In this document: positions 12,301 through 22,317 of the stretch, one piece after another
How the letters are laid out: every line of letters begins with the position of its first letter
Position numbering within the stretch: the stretch's first letter is position 1
Origin: Chrysaora quinquecirrha
Taxonomy: Eukaryota > Cnidaria > Scyphozoa > Semaeostomeae > Pelagiidae
Direction of reading: 5' to 3'
NCBI GenBank assembly: GCA_014526335.1
Contig: JACTAT010000059.1
Location: 483,196 to 547,195, forward strand
Length of the DNA stretch: 64,000 bases
The notes under the pieces: model-generated
What the model saw: only the letters and a program-made list of their open reading frames with translations
Database searches by the model: none
What the model was told of the DNA's origin: nothing
Made by a program: the position numbers and the translations under genes

Positions 12301-15300
12301 AGAGTGAAAATCGAGGCGCTCTCAAATCACTCCAAAATCTGTCCGGTATAGTGTATGGTGGGCCTAAACGGAAGGTGTTTTTGATTCGATATGTTGCAAA
12401 AGAACAAAGAAAACTGCTTAACGTTGCCAAAAATTGCACCATAGCTACATAGAAGCTCTTTGCTTAGTGGATTCAAAACTGCTTCCATTTTCTATAAAAC
12501 CATGTTCTGATATACAGTGTCTTTCTTTTTCATTCCAGATATCAGTTTCCTGGCCTTCAACAAATGGCAAAAATGCTCGTCCCAGTTTTGGAACATTTCA
12601 AGTGAGCATGCTTTAATTCTCTTCGATTAGACGTCGGAATAAGAGCCAATGATGAGCTTCTATTTAATAGAATATGACTGTTATTTTAGGGTTATGTCCG
12701 ATGCCTGCTGGAAATAACTGTTGAAAGTCACGAGTAGTAAAATTATTGAAATACCATTGTTGCTGTGACTTCCTTGTTTTCTATTAAAAGATTTCCGAAA
12801 TTGAGAGTCAATCTGTATGGCTTGTCCTTGCTTCTGTATGGCCTTCATTTTTGTATTATTTTGCATTTCTATGAAATGTATCTTGGCTTGTCCTCATTCT
12901 AGCCTTACCAAAGATGTAGTTGGCTTTGGAGTTGGTGCGGGAGCAAATATTCTGATACATCTTGCTGTAAGTTGTGCATGTTGTCTCTTATTCATTATTC
13001 ATTATTCGTATTACATTTCTTACCATCTTCTAGAGTATTGAGTACATGTAGCAACGAAGGCAAAAGGAGCAGTTGTCTCTGCCCCAGTAATCGCCAACGT
13101 AGGCTTTTTATATAGCCGAAGTCTGGCCGTAATTGCCATAGACTACATATTGCATTTTGATGAATATCAGAGTCATATTTTGTTTGCCCATGCCTCTTTG
13201 CGCATGCAAATGATTTATGATTAGCTACAGTAATAATCCTACGTGGGTCTGACGGTAAAATGCAAGGTGAAAGAAACTGTGATTCGTATGCAGCAGTGAT
13301 AAACACTATTCTGGCCCTGAAAACAACTGCTTTGATTTACACTTTCATTCAATCCCTAGCCTAGGATGTTTGATTCATCGATACCCCATTCGTGCTTGAT
13401 TAATGTAATAGACATTTTCAAAGAGGTCTGGGTCGGCTCGACCTTTTCTGGAAAATGGACTGCATGTTGAGTAAGGGAATCCTCTTCACGTGCAAAGGCC
13501 AGAATTGCAGTCGTTTCAGGAGAGTTATTGCAACAAATTTTGCTTTAAATTCCCCTTTAATGGGATTTGAAGCGAATGAAGGTTTCAAGCACAAGTTTAT
13601 CTGCTCTAGAAAGCATTTAATCAAGTATTTTCCTTTTTGTGAGTTACTTTCATCTTGTTTCATGAGTTTCTGCAGATATTAATAACATTTAATGTCACAG
13701 ATTCCTTTTCTCTCTTATTCACATTGTTCTTGAATTAGAAGTAAAATCTGCTGCACTACCTCTCGCAATGCGGCCGCAATCAAGGTCGTTGCACGTGGAG
13801 ATGATTCCCTTACTCATATATCTACCATTTTCCAGAAAATGTCACACCGACCCAGACCTTTTGAAAAGGTATATTAGCTTAATAATGCAAAATTAATCAT
13901 ATTTTGTAGATGGAAAAACCGTCGTGGATTGTTGGCCTGGTTCTAGTCGATCCTGCTGGACGAAGTGCTGGATTTAGAGAATGGGGCGAGGAAAAGGTTA
14001 ATGTTCATTACTCATTTTTTATGTTTCTCAATAAATTCTGCTGCCGTCACCTTTTGAGGATTTGCATGTTGCATGATAAGGTTCTGAATTCTTGGAATAG
14101 CTATTTGCAATGAAATATTCGCTTTCTATCTGCAAAATATTGTTGTGATGATACAGTAAAATCCCAGTAAAATGTGCCATTGGTGTCTAAACTTCAGATC
14201 TACATTGGCGAATTACTGGCCTGTTCTCTATGTTCTACTTGAAAACAAATAAGTCTCAGGTGGTAGTGAATTCACGCGAAAATAGGATCTAAAGTGAAGT
14301 TGGCCCTTTTCGGTTACTACTTAATTTTTTTGGTAAAATCTTCTGATCGTCTGCTTAATTGGTTATTTGAGACTGTTTTTCAAACTCCTAAAAGTTGAAT
14401 GGAAATGTATCGTTTGTATGCTATGTCAGGGAATTTAGGCTAAAAGTGCTTCAAAGCCAATGCTTTTCTAACTTGGTTATTAGCTCTTGCAGCTTGAAGT
14501 GAAGGGCTATATTATTCTCGAAATTGCTTTTTGGTCTCCTTTGGAATTTTTAAACTCATCTTTTGTATCATCTTATAGTTCGTAGACGAATATTGATAAT
14601 GACAATTTTCATTATTTCGTAGCTTGCTTCTTGGCAATTGGAAACGAAAGGATTCACAAGCTCGACTCAGAAATTTCTCATCTGGCATCATTTTGGAAAC
14701 GTAACATTTTGCCTTGATTTCATATTTTCTTGTTAATAATTTCTCATCTGGCATCATTTTGGAAGCTCAATGTTTTACATAAATTAATCTTCTTGAATAT
14801 TAAACTCGTATCTATATGCTTATTCCCTGATGTTAATTTTCATGAATGGCAAACACTAGGAGGTTCGAATCCCATCTATTGTGGTATACCGCTTGTAGAA
14901 AAATCTAGTTCCCTAATATTATTCTTTTATTAATGTTTCTTTTAAACCCTTCATGTTGTACAGCTAAAATTGTTTTATTTTCTCTTTTCATATTTTTTTT
15001 TGCTTTGCTTTAATGGCATGTTGCTATATTACGAGGTAGTATGCGAGATAAGCTGAACTAAACTAAATATACTAATGTTTGTTTTCTTTCTTCATTCTTA
15101 GAAAGCAAAGAAAGTCAATATGGAACGACTGGACAAATACATCAAGGAAGTATCCAACATCCAAAATCCTCATAACATGGCACAATTTGTCAAGGCTTAC
15201 ATGAGGTATGTAAAACGATATTTTGTACCTGCTTTCTGAAGTCATTAGGCCTAAACAAACTATCAAGAATTGTTCAGTTACATTTTTCTGAGGTACTAGA

Positions 15301-18300
15301 AAATGAGCACATTTGATTATAATGCAATCTTTATACCTGGTGTTTCAGTCAGCTACAATTAACTGCTATCATCAAAAGCCCTGTTAAAAGCAAATTAGGA
15401 ATTGTCTGTCCTAATATTGGCTGTAAGCGATATGTTAAGGGTAATACAAATTGCTCGGTTATGTTAAACTAATGTATTTGGAAAGCTCAACATGCCAAAT
15501 GATGAGAGTGGTTGACTGTATAGAGTTGGGAAGACATTTCACAGTCAAATGCAAGCTTTATAGCAGTGGTTTCGAATTGTTGCGAGTTTGTGTCCAGAAA
15601 AGCAAATCCTAATACGGTATTCTGAATTTTAGCTGAAACAAGTATGATACCTATCGAGTCGTTCAGCCATTTTGCGACAGTTTGTCTTTGCTGTTTTTTG
15701 GCGCTAAAGTACAATGAATTTTGGCGATGATGAAGTAACGAAATCCCGTTGTCTCATATAAACTTTAATAGATTATGATCTTGAAGTTTCACTGCCGTTC
15801 ACTAACAGTTGTTTTCTTTGTATTTTTTAGTCGAAGCGATCTTTTCACAGAAGCCTCAAAGAAGTTAACGTGAGTTACAATCAGTTACCAGTTGTTCTAT
15901 TTATTTGATAAAATACAATTTTCAAATAGATAAAGCTGACACATGAGATCTTTAGCTTATTCTACTTAAAGATTTAAAAGCGAGAGGTAGTCACTTATAA
16001 AGATCACATAAATTGATATGTTTGCAAAGTATGCTTCTCCACATTTAAGTCTCAACTTAACAGAACAAAACCCAAGTAATCAACACACTATTCTCACGAA
16101 AGGGATATTTGCACTACGAATTGGAATATTTCAATGTTTTTTTTTACCATTTTAAGCCATAAGATATCATTATGAACTTGTGATTAACGTGATAAAGTTA
16201 CTATTGTTCACTCGATTGTTCATTCGTCCCTAATCTCCTACCCAGATGATTTTCTAACGACGTTACCAAAACAAGCCTTACTAGGTGAAGGTGGAAGGTG
16301 AAATGGTGTTTTAGTGCCAGTCGCTAGGATCTCAGTAGTAGGTTAACTAATCGAGACCTTGATCATGGCTGTGACGCTGCCGTGGCTGGGCTCGAACCCT
16401 TACCACACTGAGCTCCTGACACCACGAGTCAGATGGATTACACCACGACGCCACAGCACCTTACTAGATGGAATTCATTTACTGCATCACATGTGAGTAC
16501 TGCGAATTCTTTAAACTTCAAAGGGTGCCTCAGTAAAGGGCTGGATTGAAGGTCACCCCTGTTTTCTCATTGGTTTCCCCAGTTGTAGGGTCTACCTCTC
16601 TCCAGCCACTCATTCAATGTTCTTTAGGTAATATGAATGTGAAAGCCTTAATTGATACTGGTTCTATGAAGTCCTTTGTTAGTCAGCAGGTTTTTGCAGA
16701 ACTTCAGCCGCAGCCGAACTCCACCCCGTCACTTCTAATTGTGTGGGTATAACTGGTCAACCTCTTCATCTTCTTGGGACAGCACAAGTTAAATTGTCAT
16801 TCCTTTGCAATGGTCTCCACTCCTATCCAGGTAATTTTCAAGTCTCTTCAAACCTCCTTAAACCATTGCATTGCATTTTAGGTTGGGATTTTCTCACCTC
16901 TAATGGGCTCCAATTGGTGTATAAGGCCAATGGGATGTACTTCCTTGAAGGGCCCCATGGTTCAACCCCATTAACTCCCTATAATGACGGGCTCTTTGTC
17001 CCTCCTGTCTTGGATTCTACAGATCCAGGGGGTAAGGCACATAGTGCTGATGGGTCAACTTGTTTTCTTGTGCAGTCAGCCCAAAGGGGTCCAGTTTCTG
17101 TCACACTTCCCTCTAACATTTGTATTCCAGCCAGAAGTGAAGTGTTAGTCAAGTGTCAGGTTTCCAAGAGCTGTAAAGATCAGTTAGGAATGATAACCCC
17201 ACTTGATAGTTCTCTTTCAGCCCATCTCCTTGTGGCTTATACAGTTAGTCAAGCAGATAACCGATCTACACCAGTACGTTTAATGAATACATCTAATATT
17301 CACCTTGAATTACAGGCCGGACAAAAGATAGGTGAATTCTGCCCACTCGTAGAAGCACCCTCTCCACCCTCTCAGCCCAGCTATATTAATGCTTCTTGTA
17401 GTGCTCACACTGTTTCAGCAACCATCAAAGGTCAGTTAGAAAAAGCTATCAGTACTGACCTTAGCTCTTCTGACAGACAAAACTACTCCATACCCTGCTT
17501 GAATATTCGGATGTCTTTGAGGAAAGTTTGGGTCACACAGAGGTTGTCAAGCACCGTATCGATACTGGTGACTCCTTCCCATAAGGCAATATCCTCGGCG
17601 TTTGCCTTATGCTTACCGTGAAGAAGTCAGAACCCAAGTGTCTGACATGTTGAAGCAAGGCGTTATCCAACCCAGTCATAGCCCTTGGGCATCACCAGTT
17701 GTCTTGGTGAAGAAGAAGGATGGCACTTATCGCTTTTGCATAGATTATCGAAAGCTCAATGAGGTAACAAAGCGTGATGCACACCTTACCACGTGTTGAT
17801 GACCTCCTTGATGCACTTCAAGGTGCCTGCATGTTCAGTACACTTGACTTGCGCTCAGGGTACTGGCAAGTCAGTGTTGATCCTTGTGATCGTGAAAAGA
17901 CTGCCTTCTGAAGGTCTATGGGAATTTCTCGCCTTCCTTTTGGAGTCTCGGGGATGTGCAATCAGAGAGCCATTGAAATTGTCTTATCTGGCCTCACCTA
18001 TGACAAGCTTACTTTGATGATATTATTGTCCCTTCTACCAATTTACAGCAACATTGCTCTCGTTTGTCAAGTGTTTTATCTCGGTTTCGCCAGCACAATT
18101 TGCAAGTCAAGGCTACTAAGTGCTCTTTTGGTGCTACAAATGTTGCATTTCTAGGTCATGTTGTCTCAGCACAATACAGATCCAAGGAAACTTGCTGCAG
18201 TCACTGATCAAAGCAGTGCCTATCATTAAAGTTTCAGTCTTCAAGAAGCTCAATGTAAGGATCCTATTTTGAAGTGCATTATTGACCTCAAAACTTCTGA

Positions 18301-20127
18301 TCTGCCCAAACCCCCGCTTTTTGTTTGGTCTCATGACCCCCTCTTAAAGGCATATTGGCACTGCTGGGATTCCTTATGTGTGATCAATGGGTTGCTTGTC
18401 AAAAGTGCCCTCCCCGAGCGACCTCTTTCAGAATATTCCTTTGTAATTCCATCTAGCCTAGTCACATCTGTATTGCAAGGTATTCATAGTAGCCCCTTTT
18501 CTGGCCACCTTGGCATAAAACGCACCATCTTGCGGACAAAAAATAGGTTCTTTTGGCCCGGCATGAAATCTGATATTTCTGATTTTGTTCGCTCTTGTCA
18601 AGTTTGTGCCAAAAACAAACTGGATCACTCCAAGAACAAGGCACCTCTTCAGCAAATTCAAGTCAGTGAGCCTTTTGTGTTTTGGGCCATGGATTACATG
18701 GATGGTGTTTTAGTGCCAGTCGCTAGGATCTCAGTAGTAGGTTAACTAATCGAGACCTTGACCATGGCTGTGACGCTACCGTGGCTGGGCTCGAACCCTT
18801 ACCACACTGAGCTCCTGACACCACGAGTCAGATGGATTACACCACGACGCTACAGCACCTTACTAGATGGAATTCATTTACTGTCCATGTTAGTTACACA
18901 ATGCTTCCTTCATTTTTTAGATGTCAAGTATTGATAATCACAAGCGATCATTCCCCATACAAAGAAGAAGCTGTAAGTGGCTTTATTTCAATTTTCAAAA
19001 TAAATTGAACAATATCAAAGCAGTGCCTATCATTACCAAGTTTTAAAGAGCTTTTTGGAAATGCATTGATTAACCTAATTGCGAATTGTGATATATAACC
19101 TAAAATCCCAATAAGCAAATTTGCCTCTATAGATAGTTGTGCTTATACCTAAGATCTGACCTCTACAGACAGTTGCACTAATACATTTTGTGGGAGGTTA
19201 CATAGCTCACAGTGATACCGAGAGGGTGCAGAACGCTCTAAAGCTGTGTTCTTTGCAGAAAACTTTAACAATCCTTGTTTGTCGCTTCATGGACCTCAGA
19301 TACCTCCAACACTTTCTCTGCACTTCGGCTCTCAAAAGAGCAGAAGAAAGGCGTTTCTAGCTGTAATACGGTTGGTTTCCCAACAACTTTGCTGCATTTA
19401 AAGTGTTTTGATCCCTCTCAATGGTTACCCTGAGTGAATTGTTCTGCACCTGTTGGTGACCTTGGTCGCAAGAAGAGTCTGATATGAACAGTCCAAAGGC
19501 ATTTTATTGCATGACTGTTTTGTTGTTGTAGATCTCTTATCACCTGTAGCGTGTAAGGATCTAACAGTATTCGATTTGGTTTGTACAGAGCAGCAAATGA
19601 TATGAAAGGCCAAAATTGAGCCAATAAATAGCAGAGATTTTTTGCACAGCATTTCGAGCTTCAGTCGTTATCTAGTTTATACACAGTCAAAATAGATGTT
19701 TGCTTTTTCCAGGAACGTCTTTTCAGTCACCTGCCAAAATCCAAGGCAAATATCATGGAAGCATTAGACACCGTTAATGTCTTCTTTGAAGATGTAAGTA
19801 TTCATATTCAATGCTCAAACCACCATATATTGATTGGACTGAAATTTTTTTGTAGTCCCTATCATAATGCTTTAAGTTATTCAGTCAAGGTATTTTGATT
19901 AAAGGAAGCTTTTGTAATGGTCATTTCATATTGAGAGAAGCCTTGCATTATGCGTCGACCGTATGCTTGCCATAGGAAATAGTTTAGGGGTTTCTTTTGC
20001 ATTATACCTATTCTATGTCCAGGCTCTGATAAAATCCATTGATGTCCAAATAAAAGCTATTCGTTCAACCACTGCACAGATTGCAAAAACAATGGAAAAA
20101 ACTGTCCAATACTGCAGAGTTATTTAA
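3304..20127 (+). CDS. NDRG-like: NDRG-family protein (N-myc downstream-regulated gene-like)
   Basis: Thirteen exons join in a single open frame of 289 residues: 3304-3360, 3472-3507, 4406-4469, 10950-11038, 11491-11519, 12539-12601, 12903-12966, 13910-13996, 15102-15205, 15831-15869, 18921-18972, 19713-19793, 20023-20127. All use GT donors and AG acceptors and the phases are consistent. Diagnostic blocks in order are [76 protein letters not shown] and [15 protein letters not shown], which follow the NDRG alpha/beta-hydrolase order. The usual nucleophile elbow reads GVGAG with no serine, as expected for this non-enzymatic family. Vertebrate NDRGs are longer (about 370-390 residues), so this is a compact form with a short cap region and no C-terminal repeat tail. 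The start at 3304 is the first ATG of the exon. NDRG proteins are linked to stress response, differentiation and vesicle trafficking; the role here is inferred only. Confidence 0.88.
6260..6350. repeat. Dispersed palindrome-containing repeat, copy 1
   Basis: The stretch contains the perfect 15 bp palindrome TTGCTTGACAAGCAA (6287-6301) next to GGTCAAACATT and ACAATGTTTGAT words. The same 15-mer in the same setting recurs at 34177-34191 and 59076-59090. It lies in intron 3 of the NDRG-like gene. Exact element ends are not resolved. Confidence 0.55.
7214..8013 (+). repeat. Left arm of long inverted repeat
   Basis: The arm is 800 bp long and its reverse complement matches 8795-9604 with scattered substitutions and small indels. 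The clearest difference is a 9 bp tandem gain (CCTAGCAGCCTAGCA) near 9010 in the right arm only. It includes the 3' coding end of the HEEADTR-type ORF on the minus strand. Confidence 0.85.
7617..8720 (-). pseudogene. Decayed HEEADTR-family protein (putative PIN/XPG-like nuclease of transposon origin)
   Basis: Reading leftwards from about 8720, one frame gives [19 protein letters not shown], then [11 protein letters not shown] and [19 protein letters not shown] before an in-frame stop near 8291. The frame continues through [19 protein letters not shown] and [20 protein letters not shown] and stops again at about 8012. A shifted frame (7617-8069) carries the C-terminus with [20 protein letters not shown] and lysine-rich stretches. 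The acidic HEEADTR and GCD-S/T-S motifs are shared by a large multicopy family in cnidarian and fish genomes, and I read them as metal-binding residues of a PIN/XPG-like nuclease fold, which is an inference. One stop and at least one frameshift make this copy non-functional, and the N-terminal part is absent. The tail is duplicated in inverted form at 8795-9201. Confidence 0.65.
8795..9604 (-). repeat. Right arm of long inverted repeat
   Basis: This is the inverted counterpart of 7214-8013, 810 bp long. It carries the plus-strand copy of the same C-terminal coding segment (about 8803-9201), with [15 protein letters not shown] readable. The match to the left arm stops abruptly at 8795, within GGAGAAAATATTG. 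Confidence 0.85.
11640..11953. mobile_element. PIF/Harbinger-type MITE
   Basis: This non-coding element is 314 bp long. Its terminal inverted repeats run GACCCCGTTTAAACGATATC on the left and GATATCGTGTAAACGGGGTC on the right, flanked by identical TTA trinucleotides (11637-11639, 11954-11956), the usual Harbinger-type target duplication. Subterminal ACACCGG/CCGGTGT words recur. It sits in intron 5 of the NDRG-like gene. Confidence 0.75.
12069..12364. mobile_element. MITE with GGCTCCGTTACACTATTCCGG-type ends
   Basis: The left end GGCTCCGTTACACTATTCCG and the inverted right end (GGTATAGTGTATGGTGGGCC) pair imperfectly and are flanked by TTA and TAA. There is no ORF of interest. It lies in intron 5 of the NDRG-like gene, about 115 bp from the Harbinger-type MITE. 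Its resemblance to that element (CCGTTTACAC versus CCGTTACAC) suggests a related family. Confidence 0.6.
14835..14920 (+). repeat. tRNA-SINE fragment
   Basis: A B-box-like GGTTCGAATCC followed by CATCTATTGTGGTAT matches the 3' part of the SINE family seen at 40560-40760 and 45585-45745. The A-box half is missing, so this is a fragment in intron 8 of the NDRG-like gene. Confidence 0.4.
16284..16484 (-). mobile_element. tRNA-derived SINE, family 1, full copy left of the Gypsy fragment
   Basis: Read on the minus strand it has a B-box-like GGGTTCGAGCCC within a tRNA-like head and a tail ending in CACCATTTCACCTTCC. Positions 16303-16484 are repeated at 18702-18883 with the same length (182 bp) and three substitutions seen by eye. 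Other copies are at 20265-20435 (plus) and 53568-53735 (minus). Confidence 0.65.
16485..18701 (+). pseudogene. Degenerate Ty3/Gypsy retrotransposon fragment
   Basis: Domain order is correct for a Ty3/Gypsy pol gene but the frame is broken. An aspartic protease-like block with [11 protein letters not shown] lies at 16630-16680, then ILGWDFL near 16880. A reverse transcriptase starts near 17585 ([30 protein letters not shown]), continues in another frame with [14 protein letters not shown] and YFDDIIV near 18020, and reaches FLGHVVS near 18150. RNase H is largely deleted. An integrase zinc-binding block ([16 protein letters not shown]) is readable at 18500-18620, and the integrase core breaks off at 18701 exactly where a SINE begins. 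There are no LTRs, and multiple frameshifts and stops are present. It is inserted in intron 10 of the NDRG-like gene. Confidence 0.85.
18702..18883 (-). mobile_element. tRNA-derived SINE, family 1, copy fused to the Gypsy fragment
   Basis: The 182 bp are almost identical to 16303-16484 and in the same orientation. This copy lacks the ~19 bp outer end present at 16284-16302 and is fused directly to Gypsy integrase coding sequence. With the left copy it forms a direct repeat bracketing the Gypsy fragment. Exon 11 of the NDRG-like gene begins only 38 bp downstream, at 18921. Confidence 0.65.
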
Positions 20128-20264
20128 AGCTAGAATTTTTTAAAGTAGAGCTAACTGAAAATTAACAATTGCAATGGTTACCATTCCCTTCTGTTGCCTC
20201 TTCCGGAAGAAAGTTCATAGAGAGTAAAGCAACTTGACAGCTTGCACAGCACATATCTCAGCAT

Positions 20265-20435
20265 GTGGCATCGTATGGTAGGCTAATCCAGTTGGCTCGT
20301 GGTGTCAGAAGTTCAGCGAGGTTGGGGTTTGAAGCCCCAGCAACGGTAGCGTCTGGGGTCTCGATTAGGTGACATACTACTCAGTCTCTAGCGACTGGCG
20401 CTAAATATACCATTTCATCTTCACCTTCACTTATT
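20265..20435 (+). mobile_element. tRNA-derived SINE, family 1, plus-strand copy
   Basis: This is a diverged reverse-orientation copy of the 16284-16484 SINE. It carries GGCTCGTGGTGTCAGAAG, a B-box-like GGGGTTTGAAGCCCC, GGTCTCGATTAGG and a tail ending CCATTTCATCTTCACCTT. Confidence 0.55.
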
Positions 20436-22056
20436 TTGCTGCTGTTACCCCTACATTATCTGAACTGAACTATAGTGTCCAATGAAAATTCATTATGAAT
20501 TGGCATACTATCGACATACCTCCAGCTGTATGGCTTTCGTAGTACTTCAAATTTCTAACGAGGCATTTCCTGCGTTGCATTAACAAATCGTTTCACATGC
20601 CTGATTAGTTCGTCTTATTATCACCCACCCCACCGTGGATATGAAAATGTAACCCGAATCTTTCAAAAACAACTCAGAATTTTTTTACTGGGAGTATTTG
20701 CGTACAATACAATTTCGATTGATTGCTGAGATGATGGCGTTAGAGTTTGTATTCTTAAAAATCTCCTGCAAGCCTATGAACATCTATCTTCTAAATGTCA
20801 TACGTTGTCACAATACTCCCTTGCAAAGTGGTAAGGTCAGTTGAATTTAAATGGTAACCAGTACAAGAGCCGGACGTCCTACGCTCAAATAAACTTGAAC
20901 CTATGAGTCGTTAGCTTTCTGCTTCTAACGATAACCTTCCAGTCTCTGTCGCGCCAGTCTACTGTGAGCCACTTCAGGCATTACGCCACCAGGCTGAAGT
21001 TGATTAAGCTTTAGAGCTTAAAGGTTGCCTCTTCTGCTTATTAAAACTGCTGCTGCTATAGTGGAGAATGTGGGGTATGTTATGAGTCTAAGGATCACGT
21101 CAGTTTTAACTGTGTATAATAATGACTACCACTACTTTGCAGTTCCAACATTGAGAACCCGTACTGCGTCAAAAGGCGGACCAGTTCGTGCTGCATCAAT
21201 GAGTGAGGGATACTAGGAAGACAGAGTCACATAGAGGAAGCAAAAGTATTGTTCGGATCTCATTTTCGTGAAGAATCATTTATGTACAGATCAATTTGAG
21301 TGACGATTCTGTTTGGCCAATCACTGAATATCAGGATATTTTCTCTGCTCCTATTGGTTAATCGTAAAGAACAGTTGTGATTTGAGTTTTTGCAATGTTC
21401 TATCAAATTATAATTATATGCATGTGAAAATGTTTGTTAGCTGTATGTAGCTACGATTTGATATACGTAAGTTTTTAAGTTGTCCATGGGCATATTTACC
21501 ATGAAATTTGTTAAATTCCGTATTCCATATCATCCTCGTCAAGGCTTCAACCGTCACTGCTTTACTGTAGCTTTAACATGACCACTAAAGTTGCTGAGAT
21601 TGAATTATGAGTCCTATGAGCTCTTTGAGGGTTGCTAGTCTGTGTTGTCTTTGTCTATTATAGCTCATCCATGTCTTTTGAAACTATTTGCCTTTCCTTC
21701 AAACACAACTTCAACGTACTTTGAGTCTGCTATCCATATTGTGCCTTTTGAATTTCCACAATCTTTAAGTGTCTCATTACGCTGTTCTCAGTAATTTTCA
21801 ACATAGAAGGGAGCAATACCCTTTGCTATAATTTCATACACTTCTAATCCCAATTTTAAAGCATTTCATCTCAATACCTTTGCTTACAACATTGCTGTTA
21901 CCAGCTTTCATTAATACTTTCACGCACGCCACTAGTACTTCGCTACATGCAATGCCATTCCATTCATGTTTGTTATTTGCTTCAATTTTTTGTTCTTCAG
22001 TTAATCAATCTTTATAAGGCCTAGTGAAGCTGGGAAACATTGTTTGCCAAAAAACG

Positions 22057-22317
22057 CTAGTTGATCTCGCTAACCTTTGTGTTTTCACACATTTCACATT
22101 GGTCAAGAAGGTGCTGAGAAAAAGCTTGTCGGTCATTTTGTTCTGTCTTGGTTTTTTTGGACAAATCTTGATGAATCTCGCGTCTCAAGATTAACTGCTG
22201 GACAATTTCTTCAGCCTCGTATTGATTTGCAGCCTCCTTTGATCTAAGTGTGTGAATGGCAATGGCAAAATGTTTTTTGCAAGTCTCGAATCCTTTGGAC
22301 AGAATTAATGTGAGCAT
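22057..22317 (-). CDS. Possible coding exon, unidentified coiled-coil-like ORF
   Basis: An 86-residue minus-strand ORF is preceded by an AG acceptor-like site and has a possible GT donor (AAG|GTTAGC) before its stop. Composition is charged and helical, with EAANQYEAEEIVQQLILRRE and KTKTEQNDRQAFSQHLLDQC, unlike the low-quality ORFs around it. No partner exon was found within several kilobases on either side, and I do not recognise the family. It may be a stray exon, a relic of a retrocopy or chance. Confidence 0.25.
   Translation of the reverse strand: MLTLILSKGFETCKKHFAIAIHTLRSKEAANQYEAEEIVQQLILRREIHQDLSKKTKTEQNDRQAFSQHLLDQCEMCENTKVSEIN

Noticed and set aside
16303..18883. The 182 bp repeats as LTRs of the Gypsy element
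   Set aside because: They contain a Pol III-type B-box, occur elsewhere alone (20265, 53568), lack TG...CA ends at both sides, and the right one truncates integrase.
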